Below are positions 24,521-32,669 of a DNA stretch of 64,000 nucleotides, piece by piece. A model generated the notes under the pieces. That model had not been told where the DNA came from, did no database searches, and saw only the letters and a program-made list of their open reading frames with translations. The first letter of the stretch is position 1. The number at the start of each line of letters is the position of its first letter. The stretch is taken from assembly GCF_002272015.1 (NCBI RefSeq), contig NZ_NPBY01000027.1:113975-177974 (forward strand). The letters are read 5' to 3'. The stretch is from Paenibacillus campinasensis (GTDB lineage: Bacteria; Bacillota; Bacilli; Paenibacillales; Paenibacillaceae). Made by a program: the position numbers and the translations under genes.

Positions 24521-24569
24521 ATCGGGAATGAAGCAAGAGGCACCGAACAACACAGTAATGAACTGTCAG

Positions 24570-24592
24570 CCGGCCAAGAGGGCCGGTTTTTT
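24570..24592 (+). terminator. Intrinsic terminator ahead of the tail operon
   Basis: CCGGCC (24570-24575) pairs with GGCCGG (24581-24586), then six T. It may end hydrolase transcription, or act as an attenuator between the candidate promoter at 24493 and the tail genes. Confidence 0.65.
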
Positions 24593-24654
24593 CATGCGGT
24601 CAAGCCTGTTGGTCATTCCCGGTTCCAATATCGGAGAGAAAGGAGGGGCCGAGG

Positions 24655-24705
24655 TTGTATGGGGAAATCGTGGAGGCAACCATCATTCGGCTGCTGGGTC
24701 CATGA
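24655..24705 (+). CDS. 16-codon leader ORF overlapping the first tail gene
   Basis: TTG start with AAAGGAGGGG about 7 bases upstream, reading MYGEIVEATIIRLLGP, stopping at TGA that overlaps the next ATG (ATGA). The downstream gene has no ribosome-binding site of its own, so coupling through this leader is likely. Alternatively the leader is the true N-terminus of the downstream protein and a one-base shift separates them. Confidence 0.45.
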   Translation: MYGEIVEATIIRLLGP

Positions 24706-25541
24706 GACGTGCAATTAGCCAGATGGTATCGAGCATCATCCCGGAGCTTGAAGGGCATGTGTATGATCTGCATCCGCCCGCAGGGACAGTGGAGAGCAAT
24801 TATGCTGTCATCATGCTCGGGGAAGAAGTGTGGAAATCCGCTTGGGCGGGGTATCGGCAAGTGATTCGCTTACTGCTCTATACGGATAGACCGATGCTCC
24901 ACGAGCTTGATATGTGGTCTGAACAGCTGATCCAAGAGCTGCATCGACGCCGGATCGTTAGCGATGAGGGAAAGGCATTCACACTTCATTATCTGGGGGT
25001 GCCGGAGGCAGACAAGGTGGATCCGATGACGGGGAAAACTGCTCGATTGCTCCGTTTTGGCATCTATTTACCGGAGGTAAATGGGGGAGGGGCTGACGAG
25101 GAGCCGGATGAATGGCTCAGCCATTTGGCGGCTTGGACAGGACAATTCCTAGGAAGCCGATGGCAGATCTATCAATCCCGCTGGCCATCATCTCGGGAAG
25201 AGTATGCGGTAATGTGGCGGTTGACTGACTGTGAAGTGTTAAATTCGTCAGCCTCCATGGTTGAAGTGAGAAAAAGCTTTACTGGCCATGTTGTTTCGCC
25301 CACGGCGGATATGGAGCTTCAAACTGCCATAGCGCTCGCCGGGGAGCTTGGTGACAAGGCGATGATTCCGATCGACGCCGGGGAGCGCCGGTATATGACG
25401 GTCGTGGACGTGACGGCCAATCTGCAAGCTGATCCTGTCCTGGACGGACAAGTAAAGCTTAAGCTAATGCAGCGAAAAATGCGCGCTGTAGAGGATGCGG
25501 CGTGGATTCGCCGTGTACACATTCATCCCAATATGAAGTGA
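24702..25541 (+). CDS. Phage tail-region protein, possible tail completion/terminator protein (cassette A)
   Basis: 279 residues from ATG 24702, with no signal peptide or membrane segment. I do not recognise the family with certainty. Position, first before the small protein and sheath, equals that of the tail terminator-like gene at 35552 in cassette B. Two halves show loosely similar patterns: YRQVIRLLLYTDRPM with LLRFGIYLPEV, and LGSRWQIYQSRWPS with REEYAVMWRLTD. The reading frame is open from 24375, but an intrinsic terminator and the absence of ribosome-binding sites argue against starting there. See the leader ORF at 24655 for the frame problem. Confidence 0.5.
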   Translation: MRRAISQMVSSIIPELEGHVYDLHPPAGTVESNYAVIMLGEEVWKSAWAGYRQVIRLLLYTDRPMLHELDMWSEQLIQELHRRRIVSDEGKAFTLHYLGVPEADKVDPMTGKTARLLRFGIYLPEVNGGGADEEPDEWLSHLAAWTGQFLGSRWQIYQSRWPSSREEYAVMWRLTDCEVLNSSASMVEVRKSFTGHVVSPTADMELQTAIALAGELGDKAMIPIDAGERRYMTVVDVTANLQADPVLDGQVKLKLMQRKMRAVEDAAWIRRVHIHPNMK

Positions 25542-25553
25542 GGTGGACATGGA

Positions 25554-25760
25554 GTGGCGATCAAGAAAACAGTGAAATCGAAATCGGATACCCTGAATGC
25601 CCGTTATGAGGTCGCGGAACTGAAGGCGCATGCAAAGGCGTTGTTTGGCGTTCGGCCGGAGGTTGTAGATGGCGCTCTATATGGGAGCGGCAATGAACGT
25701 TATACGGTAGCAGAAGTCAAAGAAAAAATTAATCAATTCATGAAAGTGAAGGTGGTCTAA
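25554..25760 (+). CDS. Small conserved tail protein preceding the sheath (cassette A)
   Basis: 68 residues, GTG start with AGGTGG upstream. Very basic N-terminus (MAIKKTVKSKSD), then a helical region ending YTVAEVKEKINQFMKVKVV. The C-terminal part resembles YTKEQAVELLTTFLKKEVM of the small gene at 35986, so the two are likely the same family, which commonly sits just before contractile sheath genes in Firmicute phages. Function unknown. Its last six codons and stop are part of a 23-base string repeated exactly at 37465-37487. Confidence 0.6.
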   Translation: MAIKKTVKSKSDTLNARYEVAELKAHAKALFGVRPEVVDGALYGSGNERYTVAEVKEKINQFMKVKVV

Positions 25761-25762
25761 GC

Positions 25763-27232
25763 ATGGCGGGAGGAACATGGGAAAGCACTAATAAACCGGT
25801 ACTGCCGGGATTGTATATGAATTTCAAAGCGCAGGCTGCTTCAGCAATTCAAGGAGGCGCGCGCGGTACAGTGATCATACCCGTGAAGGCCGATTGGGGG
25901 CCGGTGCGGGAGTTTGTGGAAATTGGAAACGAGCAGGCGATTGACGACAGGTATTCCCTCAGTAGGGAGAATGGTGTTACCGCTTATGACGCTTTGTATC
26001 TGGCATTGCTGGGCGGACCTAAGAAGCTGCTTGCTTACCGTCTTGCAGACAGCAGCGCAGCCCCGGCTTCCGTTACGCTTCAGAACAGTGCCAGCCAACC
26101 TGAGGATACACTCAAGCTGGAGGCGAAGTACCCTGGAAGAAGAGGAAATCAATTCTCAGTAACCATCCAGCCATCGCTGGCTGATCCATCCGTACAGGAG
26201 CTTCGGCTATATGAAGGAGCTAAACTTCTTGGGACCTACACTGGCACGGACGGTACAGCCGCATCGCTTGCCGAACAGGTTAATCGTGACAGCAATAACC
26301 AGTGGATTACGGCCTCGGTCGTAGGGGACGGCAACACGTCCCTCGAGGAGGTAAGCGGCGCTGGACTGTCCGGTGGGGAAAGCGGCATTAGCGGATTGAC
26401 CAATGCTGATTATATTGCCATGCAGGATGCAGCGGAAGGTCAGGAGTTTAACGTGCTTGCACTTGACTATGCTGCCGACATGGCTCTGCTGCAGAGCTTT
26501 TCCGCTTGGGTGAAGCGTCTTCGTGGTGAAGGCCGCGGCGTGATGGCTGTTTTTGGCGGAAGCAAAGCGGACGATACAGCCAAGGATGCAGCTGATTTGG
26601 CAGCAGCTAGATCCCTGGCACTCAATCATGAAGGAATTATTAATGTCGGCACAGGCGTGCGTCTAGCCGGAAATGATTACAGCTCGGCTCTGACAGCTGC
26701 GTATGTTGCAGGACTGATTGCAGGGCAGCGTTTGAATCAATCAGCAACGTATGCCGTGACACCATTCGAGGATGTTACCCGTCGCTGGACTCGCTCGGAG
26801 CAGGAGTCGGCCGTGAATAACGGGGTATTCTTGCTCTTCTTTGACGGACGCCAAGTTAAGGCGCTGCGCGGGATCAACACGCTGGTTAGCCCGGCCGAAG
26901 GCCAAAACAACGCTTGGAAAAAAATCCGTTCCATTCGCGTCATGGATGCGATTCAGGCTGATCTTCAGCAGGCAGCGGAGCAAACCTATATCGGCAAGGT
27001 GAACAATACGGAAGAAGGAAGACTAGCGCTTATTGGTGCTGTCAAGGAGTATTTGGGTCAATTGTCGCTAAGTCAGGTGATTGAAACGGACGGATATGAC
27101 GTTATTCTTGACCCGGCGTATTATGGCGACTCGGCTGTGAACACACCGGATCCGGATCAGGTATTCCTGCAATGGAATGTGAAGCTGACCGATGTGATGG
27201 AGCAGCTGTACGGTACTTTTTACGTTCAATAA
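25763..27232 (+). CDS. Contractile tail sheath protein (XkdK-like), cassette A
   Basis: 489 residues. Begins MAGGTWESTNKPVLPGLYMN, the usual N-terminal strand of Firmicute sheath proteins, and ends in the handshake-type strand VFLQWNVKLTDVMEQLY. Core features: AYDALYLALLGGPKKLLAYR, KYPGRRGNQFSVTI, LNHEGIINVGTGVRL, AAYVAGLIAGQRLNQSATY and the conserved KIRSIRVMDAIQADLQQAAE. It forms the outer tube that contracts on binding a target. Two bases after the small upstream gene. Paralogue of the sheath at 36167 with a larger middle domain. Confidence 0.92.
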   Translation: MAGGTWESTNKPVLPGLYMNFKAQAASAIQGGARGTVIIPVKADWGPVREFVEIGNEQAIDDRYSLSRENGVTAYDALYLALLGGPKKLLAYRLADSSAAPASVTLQNSASQPEDTLKLEAKYPGRRGNQFSVTIQPSLADPSVQELRLYEGAKLLGTYTGTDGTAASLAEQVNRDSNNQWITASVVGDGNTSLEEVSGAGLSGGESGISGLTNADYIAMQDAAEGQEFNVLALDYAADMALLQSFSAWVKRLRGEGRGVMAVFGGSKADDTAKDAADLAAARSLALNHEGIINVGTGVRLAGNDYSSALTAAYVAGLIAGQRLNQSATYAVTPFEDVTRRWTRSEQESAVNNGVFLLFFDGRQVKALRGINTLVSPAEGQNNAWKKIRSIRVMDAIQADLQQAAEQTYIGKVNNTEEGRLALIGAVKEYLGQLSLSQVIETDGYDVILDPAYYGDSAVNTPDPDQVFLQWNVKLTDVMEQLYGTFYVQ

Positions 27233-27260
27233 TATTTAATTTCGTAGAGGAGGAAACAAC

Positions 27261-27668
27261 ATGTTGGATGCTTCAAGAGTCATTTCGGGGACATATGGCC
27301 AGGCATATATCGATGGGGTCTGGCAGACGCATATCAATCACTTGGAGGCCAGTGTGGAGCTGGAGAAGCGCGAACTGAAGCTGGTCGGTCAGGAATGGAC
27401 GGTGCATAAGAACGGCTCCAAAAAGGGAACGGGGACGATGAGCGGTTACAAGGTTACTTCGGATATGATCGCCCGTGGCTTCACGAAATTCGATATTATT
27501 TCGAAGCTGGACGACCCGGAAGCATACGGTCATGAACGCGTTCGCCTGATCCGCTGCATGCCGGATAAAATCCAGCTGGCCAATTGGACCGCTGGTGAAG
27601 AGATACAGGAGGAAACAACTTTTACTTTTGAAGGGTATGAGCTGCTTGATCCGATTGTAGCGAATTAG
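27261..27668 (+). CDS. Tail tube protein (XkdM-like), cassette A
   Basis: 135 residues: SRVISGTYGQAYIDGVW at the start, VELEKRELKLVGQEWTVHKNG and GTGTMSGYKVTSDM in the middle, ETTFTFEGYELLDPI at the end. This pattern is the inner tube protein of PBSX-type contractile tails. GAGGAGG precedes the ATG. The following 132-base gap holds a hairpin (GTCGTC-type stem at about 27709-27740) without a T-run, which could stabilise or process the sheath-tube message. Confidence 0.88.
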   Translation: MLDASRVISGTYGQAYIDGVWQTHINHLEASVELEKRELKLVGQEWTVHKNGSKKGTGTMSGYKVTSDMIARGFTKFDIISKLDDPEAYGHERVRLIRCMPDKIQLANWTAGEEIQEETTFTFEGYELLDPIVAN

Positions 27669-27800
27669 GCAGTTCAACGCATAAAATGGGGAACCCTAAC
27701 CGGCGGTTGTCGTCTCTCTTCAGTCGGATGAGGGACGACAGTCACTCGGGTCTATAGGCAGATAAAAGAACTCTATATTTTTCATAAGGAGCAGTGAGAC

Positions 27801-28235
27801 ATGAGTCAACTTGAGCATTTAAGCGAAGAACAAATTCTGGATCAGTTGTTCGAGGCAGCGGAGAAGCTGCCGGAGGAAACCGTTCGCATCCAGCGGCTGG
27901 ACATGCAGATTACGCTGCATGGATTAACTTCAAGCAAGGTGGACAGCATTCGTGAACGCTGCACGGTCCGCCGGAGCGTGAAGGGCTCGGTAGAGGAGAA
28001 GGTGGACACGGAGACGTTTAATGCGCTCCTGATTTCCGAAGCGACGGGCAGCTTGACCGTGAAAGGACTGACGCTGAACGGATGGGGCGATCCGCGCATT
28101 ACCAGCCGGTTGAAGCTGTCGGGCGGAGAGCAGGCGGTTCGCCGCATGCTGCTGGCAGGGGAACTGGATGCCGTCGGCGATAAAGTGCTAGAGCTGTCCG
28201 GTTTCGGTGTTGAGATTTCCGACCTAAAAAACTGA
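27801..28235 (+). CDS. Tail assembly chaperone (XkdN-like), short form, cassette A
   Basis: 144 residues. Acidic N-terminus LEHLSEEQILDQLFEAAEKL, then RIQRLDMQITLHGL, STEATGSLTVKGL-like core (reads SEATGSLTVKGLTLNGWGD), ending GVEISDLKN. Matches XkdN-type chaperones that coat the tape measure during tail assembly. The final codons are CTA AAA AAC TGA, containing the slippery heptamer A AAA AAC (28226-28232) directly before the stop. A -1 slip gives a longer form to 28399. AAGGAG precedes ATG. Confidence 0.85.
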   Translation: MSQLEHLSEEQILDQLFEAAEKLPEETVRIQRLDMQITLHGLTSSKVDSIRERCTVRRSVKGSVEEKVDTETFNALLISEATGSLTVKGLTLNGWGDPRITSRLKLSGGEQAVRRMLLAGELDAVGDKVLELSGFGVEISDLKN

Positions 28236-28399
28236 TCAACTCCGGGGGAATGACCACGATGCTGTACCACATGTGGGCGCGGCACCATCTCCGTCCCGGA
28301 GATTTTTGGCGTCTGCCACGGGGCGAACGACTGCTGCTGCTGGCCTTTTCCGAGACGGAATTGGATCAGCTGGCAGCTGCAGGTCAAACCAGAAGTTGA
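28226..28399 (+). CDS. -1 frameshift extension of the cassette A tail assembly chaperone
   Basis: After a -1 slip on A AAA AAC (28226-28232), translation continues at CTG 28232 for 55 codons (LINSGGMTTMLYHMWARHH... to QTRS) and stops at 28397-28399, giving a fusion of about 199 residues. The extension has no start site of its own and fills the otherwise empty gap to the tape measure gene. Programmed -1 shifts at this position (G/GT of lambda and equivalents) are known across tailed phages. Confidence 0.75.
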   Translation, partial: KKLINSGGMTTMLYHMWARHHLRPGDFWRLPRGERLLLLAFSETELDQLAAAGQTRS

Positions 28400-28417
28400 A
28401 AAGGAGGTGAATGATTC

Positions 28418-30160
28418 ATGGCTGAATCATTGAGCTATCGGATGAATCTTGTCATCGATCCGAAAAATGTGGTGAAGGCGAACAGTGGGCTCAGAGCAAT
28501 GGAGCGATACTTCGAACGCATCGAAGGGCGAGTGATGCGGATCGGCAGAACCCGGATGGCGCCGGAGATCGTGCTGAAGGATAGTGCTTCGAAAGCGCTG
28601 GATGGCCTGCTGGAGAAAATCAAACGCGTGAAATCTGAGGTGATTGACGCCTCGGCCAGTGTGAAACTTCATGTTCACAGACAGATTGACACCCTTGTAA
28701 ATGTGAACTTCCTCCATGTCGTTCAGGGACTGGACTTTAACCCTGTCGTTAATGCTCTTCAGGCGAACACCGATGCCTTGCATGGGCTGTCCGATGCACT
28801 TGGGAACCTGCAAATTGGAGGAGGACAGGAGTCCAGCTCATTCATGGATAAAGCGTTGAACGGTGTTGAAAGTGTTTTATTTGCTGCAGTTGCGATGAAA
28901 GGGATAGGTGAGATCAAGGATAAAACGAAGTCTCTTCGGGAAGTGCTGCCAGGAAAGAGAAAACCATCGCAGAAAGGCAATACCCCCGATGCTAAGCCGG
29001 ATTTGAATAATGGCACCGGTGGGCAAGGTAAGTCCAACCCCAAAAAAGCTGCACAAACCCAAAATAAAGCCGCACAAACTGAAAGCAAAGCCGCGCAAAC
29101 CCAAAGCAAAGGTACCCCAACCAATGACAAAGTCCCTAGTACCACGCCGAAGAAACCAGTCGGGAAAGGAAAAACTTTGCGCAGAATGGCGGTTGGCGGG
29201 GACTTCCTTGAAACTGTAGGCAATCTGACAAAGGCAGGTCTCACCGTGGCTAAAAAAACGTGGGAGATTGGCTCCAATCTCTTTGGTGGCGGCGGCGGTG
29301 GACTTGGCGTAGTTGCCGGTAATACGGGTGCCGCTAAGACAGCGGTCAATCCGGCAAAGACCGCGGTCAAAAGCGGGGGAGCTTCTGGTCTATTGAAAGG
29401 TGCCAGCAAACGCCTCCTGGGTCCGTTGAGCTTTTTGGCGGACGCCAAAGCGATTGCACAGGCAGAGCCTGGCATAGAGCGTAATAAGGCGATTGGCTCG
29501 GCAATCGGCGGAGGCATTGGCGCAACCATCGGCGGGATGGTCGGTTCCGTTATTCCAGGCGCAGGCACTTTGGTTGGCTCGGTTGCAGGCGGTGCCGTTG
29601 GAAGCTACGTAGGCGAGAAAATTGGCGGGGCTGTCACCGGGATAACGGAGACGTTCAAGGCAGGCAAGGAGAATGTAACGAAATGGTTCTCCAAAACCTT
29701 CTCCTTTGGCAAAAAAGAAAAGGATATCGCCCAGCCTCCTCCTGTTCCGAAGCCCGTGGTACCGGCACCTCCACCGAGCTATGCGCTCGCCAGTCCCGGC
29801 GCTCCAATATACGGGAATGCCACGCCTGGCGGCCATTCGTATTCCGGAAGCAGGGGATCGTTCGGTCCTCCGGCCTTCAGCGATCCTGCCCGCACCCAGG
29901 CGTATTCCGGCAATCAGCTGTCTCCGCAGGTCGTTCAGATTAGTCCAGAGCAGATGAATGTATTGTCGGGATATTTCAGGGATATCCAAATGGAGACAAC
30001 CACCAACTATAATCTGCCGTCGGGAGCCGTTCAGGTGACGGTGCATGAACATCACCCGGTCGATGTGGAAGGATTAATATTACAGATCGGGCAGCGACTG
30101 AGGACTGAATTCCATAGAGCGGCTCAGAACCGGAAGCCGAATCAAGCAATGCCGTATTAA
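28418..30160 (+). CDS. Tape measure protein (XkdO-like), cassette A
   Basis: 580 residues, short for the family. N-terminal part starts LSYRMNLVIDPKNVVKANSG and is helical. A linker has three KAAQTQ/KAAQTE-type repeats (about 205-230). A glycine-zipper stretch follows (AIGSAIGGGIGATIGGMVGS and GTLVGSVAGGAVGSYVGEKI, about 365-410), then a Pro-rich segment and a C-terminus with VEGLILQIGQRLRTEFHRA. Tape measures set tail length, and their hydrophobic segments are thought to help DNA or tube pass the membrane. At roughly 1.5 Angstrom per residue this predicts a tail under 90 nm. AAGGAGG precedes ATG. Confidence 0.8.
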   Translation: MAESLSYRMNLVIDPKNVVKANSGLRAMERYFERIEGRVMRIGRTRMAPEIVLKDSASKALDGLLEKIKRVKSEVIDASASVKLHVHRQIDTLVNVNFLHVVQGLDFNPVVNALQANTDALHGLSDALGNLQIGGGQESSSFMDKALNGVESVLFAAVAMKGIGEIKDKTKSLREVLPGKRKPSQKGNTPDAKPDLNNGTGGQGKSNPKKAAQTQNKAAQTESKAAQTQSKGTPTNDKVPSTTPKKPVGKGKTLRRMAVGGDFLETVGNLTKAGLTVAKKTWEIGSNLFGGGGGGLGVVAGNTGAAKTAVNPAKTAVKSGGASGLLKGASKRLLGPLSFLADAKAIAQAEPGIERNKAIGSAIGGGIGATIGGMVGSVIPGAGTLVGSVAGGAVGSYVGEKIGGAVTGITETFKAGKENVTKWFSKTFSFGKKEKDIAQPPPVPKPVVPAPPPSYALASPGAPIYGNATPGGHSYSGSRGSFGPPAFSDPARTQAYSGNQLSPQVVQISPEQMNVLSGYFRDIQMETTTNYNLPSGAVQVTVHEHHPVDVEGLILQIGQRLRTEFHRAAQNRKPNQAMPY

Positions 30161-30223
30161 TACTTGGAAATATTAAAACTTCTAGAGCTTTACCGTATTT
30201 TAAACGGAGAGGAGGGGCCGACG

Positions 30224-30859
30224 ATGGAGTTTGTGTTGAAAAGCGGCAAAGGGAAGGAGTTTCTATTCCCGGTCAATCCCGAGGAAGTGACGATCTCGCG
30301 CCAAAAGGGGTATGAAACCGCGACGGTTCTAACCTTTGGTGAGTTTGATTTCCCGCAGGGAGACAAAATCAAAGAAATTTCCTTCTCTTCTTTTTTCCCG
30401 AAAGCGTTCGATGATTCGTACTGTAAAGGCAGCAAGGATACACATCCGAAACCGCAAACAGCCATGAATATGCTCAATCAGTTTCTGGTATCCCAAACGC
30501 CGCTTCAATTTATCATTACGGAGACGGCTGTCAATGTGCCGGTGTTTGTGGCCTCTCACCAGACAACGTTTCGCGGCGGGGAGAACGGGGATGTATATTT
30601 TGACCTGACTCTTAGGACGTGGCGCGAGATGAAAGTAGCGAGAACCGCCGGTGCTACGGGAATCAATAAAAACCCTCGGGTCGATCTGAAGGAGAAGAAC
30701 AAGTCATACATGGTCAAACAGGGGGACTCTCTCTCCAAAATTGCCAAGCTGGAGCTCGGGGACAGCTCGAAATGGAGCCAGATCTACAAGCTCAACCGGC
30801 AGGTGATCGGCAACAATCCGAATGCCATTAGACCCGGTCAGAAGCTGGTGCTGCCATGA
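30224..30859 (+). CDS. LysM-containing tail protein (XkdP-like), cassette A
   Basis: 211 residues. N-terminal domain MEFVLKSGKGKEFLFPVNPE with FPQGDKIKEISFSSFFPKAF, shared with the cassette B homologue, and a C-terminal LysM (MVKQGDSLSKIAKLELGDSS, NNPNAIRPGQKLVLP, about 163-211). Likely a baseplate hub or tube-tip component that touches peptidoglycan. ATG 30224 with GAGAGGAGGGG upstream is chosen over TTG 30164. The stop overlaps the next ATG (ATGA). Confidence 0.88.
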   Translation: MEFVLKSGKGKEFLFPVNPEEVTISRQKGYETATVLTFGEFDFPQGDKIKEISFSSFFPKAFDDSYCKGSKDTHPKPQTAMNMLNQFLVSQTPLQFIITETAVNVPVFVASHQTTFRGGENGDVYFDLTLRTWREMKVARTAGATGINKNPRVDLKEKNKSYMVKQGDSLSKIAKLELGDSSKWSQIYKLNRQVIGNNPNAIRPGQKLVLP

Positions 30860-31833
30860 GCTATAAAGTAATTTTGCAAGATAAGTACGATTTATCGCCT
30901 TTAGTGGAGTCTATTAGTTTAAGGGATTCGTTGGAACAGGTAGCTTATCAAGGCACGGTGAATCTTGTCGTGACACCGGACTTGCCTCCGCTCTCGCCAG
31001 GCATGGCGATTCGGATCAGCGGCATTCCTTATGGAATGAAGGATTATGTTCCCTTGCTGCATCCAGCCGTCGTGTGGGAAGTCGAAACTGCGAACAATGG
31101 TGTGAAGAAGATGACACTGACTCTTTATGACCGAACTGTATATCTGGATAAGTCTGAGGAGGAATATTTGTTTCCGGCGAAACAGACAGCAACACAGCGG
31201 TTTAAAAGGTATGCTGCCGACTGGAATATCAAGATTGCACACTTGCCCGATACCGAAAAGCAGCTTGGCCGCTCCGTTTACCGGACGCAGTCGATTTATG
31301 CCAGCATGTTCGCTGATTTGCGGGAAACGGCCAAGGTTGGCGGCAAGCTATACCATCCGCGCATGCTCCCTGCGGGACTGGAGCTGTATGAACTTGGGAC
31401 GAATCGTGAAGTGTATGTCCTGGAGACTTTAACGGACACGACTCAGCGGCGGACGCTGGAGGGAGCGGCTACCAAGGTGAAGGTGCTGGCGACATCGGCC
31501 AGCGAGAGCGGGAAGGAAGTTCCTTCGAAGGTCATGGCCATTGAGGAGAAGGACGTTGCCAAGTATGGACAGCTGCAAGCCATCATTCAGGATGATGAAG
31601 TGAAATCTCCAGCGGCAGCCCGTGAGCTGGCTCGAAGCAAGCTTCGGGGAGTCCAGGAGACGATCACCGTAAACGCCCCGGATATCAATACAATACGTGC
31701 AGGAGATGCGGTCCAGCTTGGTTCGATGAAGCTGCTTGTTATTTCGGTTAGCCGGGAGCTTGGCAATCCTGGAAGCATGACGCTGGAGCTTGGGACTTAT
31801 GACGATGTGAAAAGGAGGTTTTATCTTGAATAA
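30856..31833 (+). CDS. Baseplate hub protein (XkdQ-like), cassette A
   Basis: 325 residues. Begins MSYKVILQDKYDLSPLVESI; middle MTLTLYDRTVYLDKSEEEYL and KRYAADWNIKIAHLPD, later INTIRAGDAVQLGSMKLLVI and ending GSMTLELGTYDDVKRR. The pattern is the XkdQ family, distantly related to gpD/gp27 hub proteins of contractile tails. Four-base overlap upstream, eight-base overlap downstream, so it is strongly coupled within the operon. Confidence 0.85.
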   Translation: MSYKVILQDKYDLSPLVESISLRDSLEQVAYQGTVNLVVTPDLPPLSPGMAIRISGIPYGMKDYVPLLHPAVVWEVETANNGVKKMTLTLYDRTVYLDKSEEEYLFPAKQTATQRFKRYAADWNIKIAHLPDTEKQLGRSVYRTQSIYASMFADLRETAKVGGKLYHPRMLPAGLELYELGTNREVYVLETLTDTTQRRTLEGAATKVKVLATSASESGKEVPSKVMAIEEKDVAKYGQLQAIIQDDEVKSPAAARELARSKLRGVQETITVNAPDINTIRAGDAVQLGSMKLLVISVSRELGNPGSMTLELGTYDDVKRRFYLE

Positions 31834-32215
31834 AGACCCCTATGGACAATTGGCGTCTTCCCTGTTCTCTTCTTTCCATAAGCAAACCCGTCAAGCGCTC
31901 GGCGGGGTAGGAGCCGTACTTGGCACGATAACCTCAACGGGACTTAAGCTGGATGATTTCAAGCATGAACTGCAGGAGTATATGGTGGCTGAACTTCCGG
32001 GTCTGTTATCGCTCTCCCGCCGAACCGTAGAAGGGGCCATGAGCTGGGAGGGTGGACAGTCAGCAGTCTCTCTGGAATTGGAGGAAGCGGAGCTGGAGGA
32101 TACCCTACTGAAGCTGAATCAAGGACTACAACCTGGTGATCGTGTGCTGGCAGTCCGTGTCAACGGCGGCAATGACGTTGTGGTGGTGTGTAAGGTGGTG
32201 AGTGCACATGGCTAA
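31826..32215 (+). CDS. DUF2577 tail protein (XkdR-like), cassette A
   Basis: 129 residues, TTG start with AGGAGG upstream, inside the end of the XkdQ-like gene. DUF2577 features: FKHELQEYMVAELPGLLSLS, LNQGLQPGDRVLAVRVNGGN, VVVVCKVV. The C-terminal part is an OB/barrel-like segment, suggesting a hub spike or connector role at the baseplate. The cassette B counterpart is 31 residues shorter. Confidence 0.8.
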   Translation: MNKDPYGQLASSLFSSFHKQTRQALGGVGAVLGTITSTGLKLDDFKHELQEYMVAELPGLLSLSRRTVEGAMSWEGGQSAVSLELEEAELEDTLLKLNQGLQPGDRVLAVRVNGGNDVVVVCKVVSAHG

Positions 32216-32669
32216 TCTGTTTCCAGAAACGGAAGATATGATCTGGGAAGAGGCGGGTGAGCTTGACACGAACGAAGATCGCGGGGCTTTATTTGGGCGA
32301 AGCTGGCGGTTTGATTATGAAGCGGGTGAGTTCGTGATGACCCCTACCCGGAAATTGGCTGTCTCGGATGAGAAGGAGGCATGGGTGACCTGGTGTGAGA
32401 AAACGATTCGCACTCCGCGCTACCGTCATCTCATATATTCTCGAGACTATGGCAGCGAGCTTGAGGACCTGATCGGCAAGGGGCATGGGCGCCCGCTGCT
32501 GGAAAGCGAAATTCGGCGGATGGTGACCGAAGCATTGATGGCGGATGCGCGGACGGAGAGTGTGGACCAGTTCCAGTTTGAATGGGAAGGCGAGGCCTGC
32601 CGATTCAGCTGCCGGATTACGAGTGTTCGGGATGAAACGGAATTGATTGAAAGTGTGGTGATGACCTGA
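32208..32669 (+). CDS. DUF2634 baseplate wedge protein (XkdS-like), cassette A
   Basis: 153 residues from ATG 32208 (AAGGTGGTGA upstream; GTG 32202 is alternative). The gp25-like pattern of baseplate wedge proteins is visible: WVTWCEKTIRTPRYRHLIYS, RDYGSELEDLIGKG, LLESEIRRMVTEALMAD, RFSCRITSV. It links the hub to baseplate J protein. Overlaps upstream and downstream genes. Confidence 0.85.
   Translation: MANLFPETEDMIWEEAGELDTNEDRGALFGRSWRFDYEAGEFVMTPTRKLAVSDEKEAWVTWCEKTIRTPRYRHLIYSRDYGSELEDLIGKGHGRPLLESEIRRMVTEALMADARTESVDQFQFEWEGEACRFSCRITSVRDETELIESVVMT

Noticed and set aside
24375..24702. Extended N-terminus of the first tail gene from 24375
   Set aside because: The frame crosses an intrinsic terminator and has no ribosome-binding site; the 24702 start with a coupled leader is more likely.
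28759..29568. 269-codon open frame on minus in the tape measure A gene
   Set aside because: Shadow of low-complexity, Gly/Ala-rich coding sequence; runs against the whole operon.
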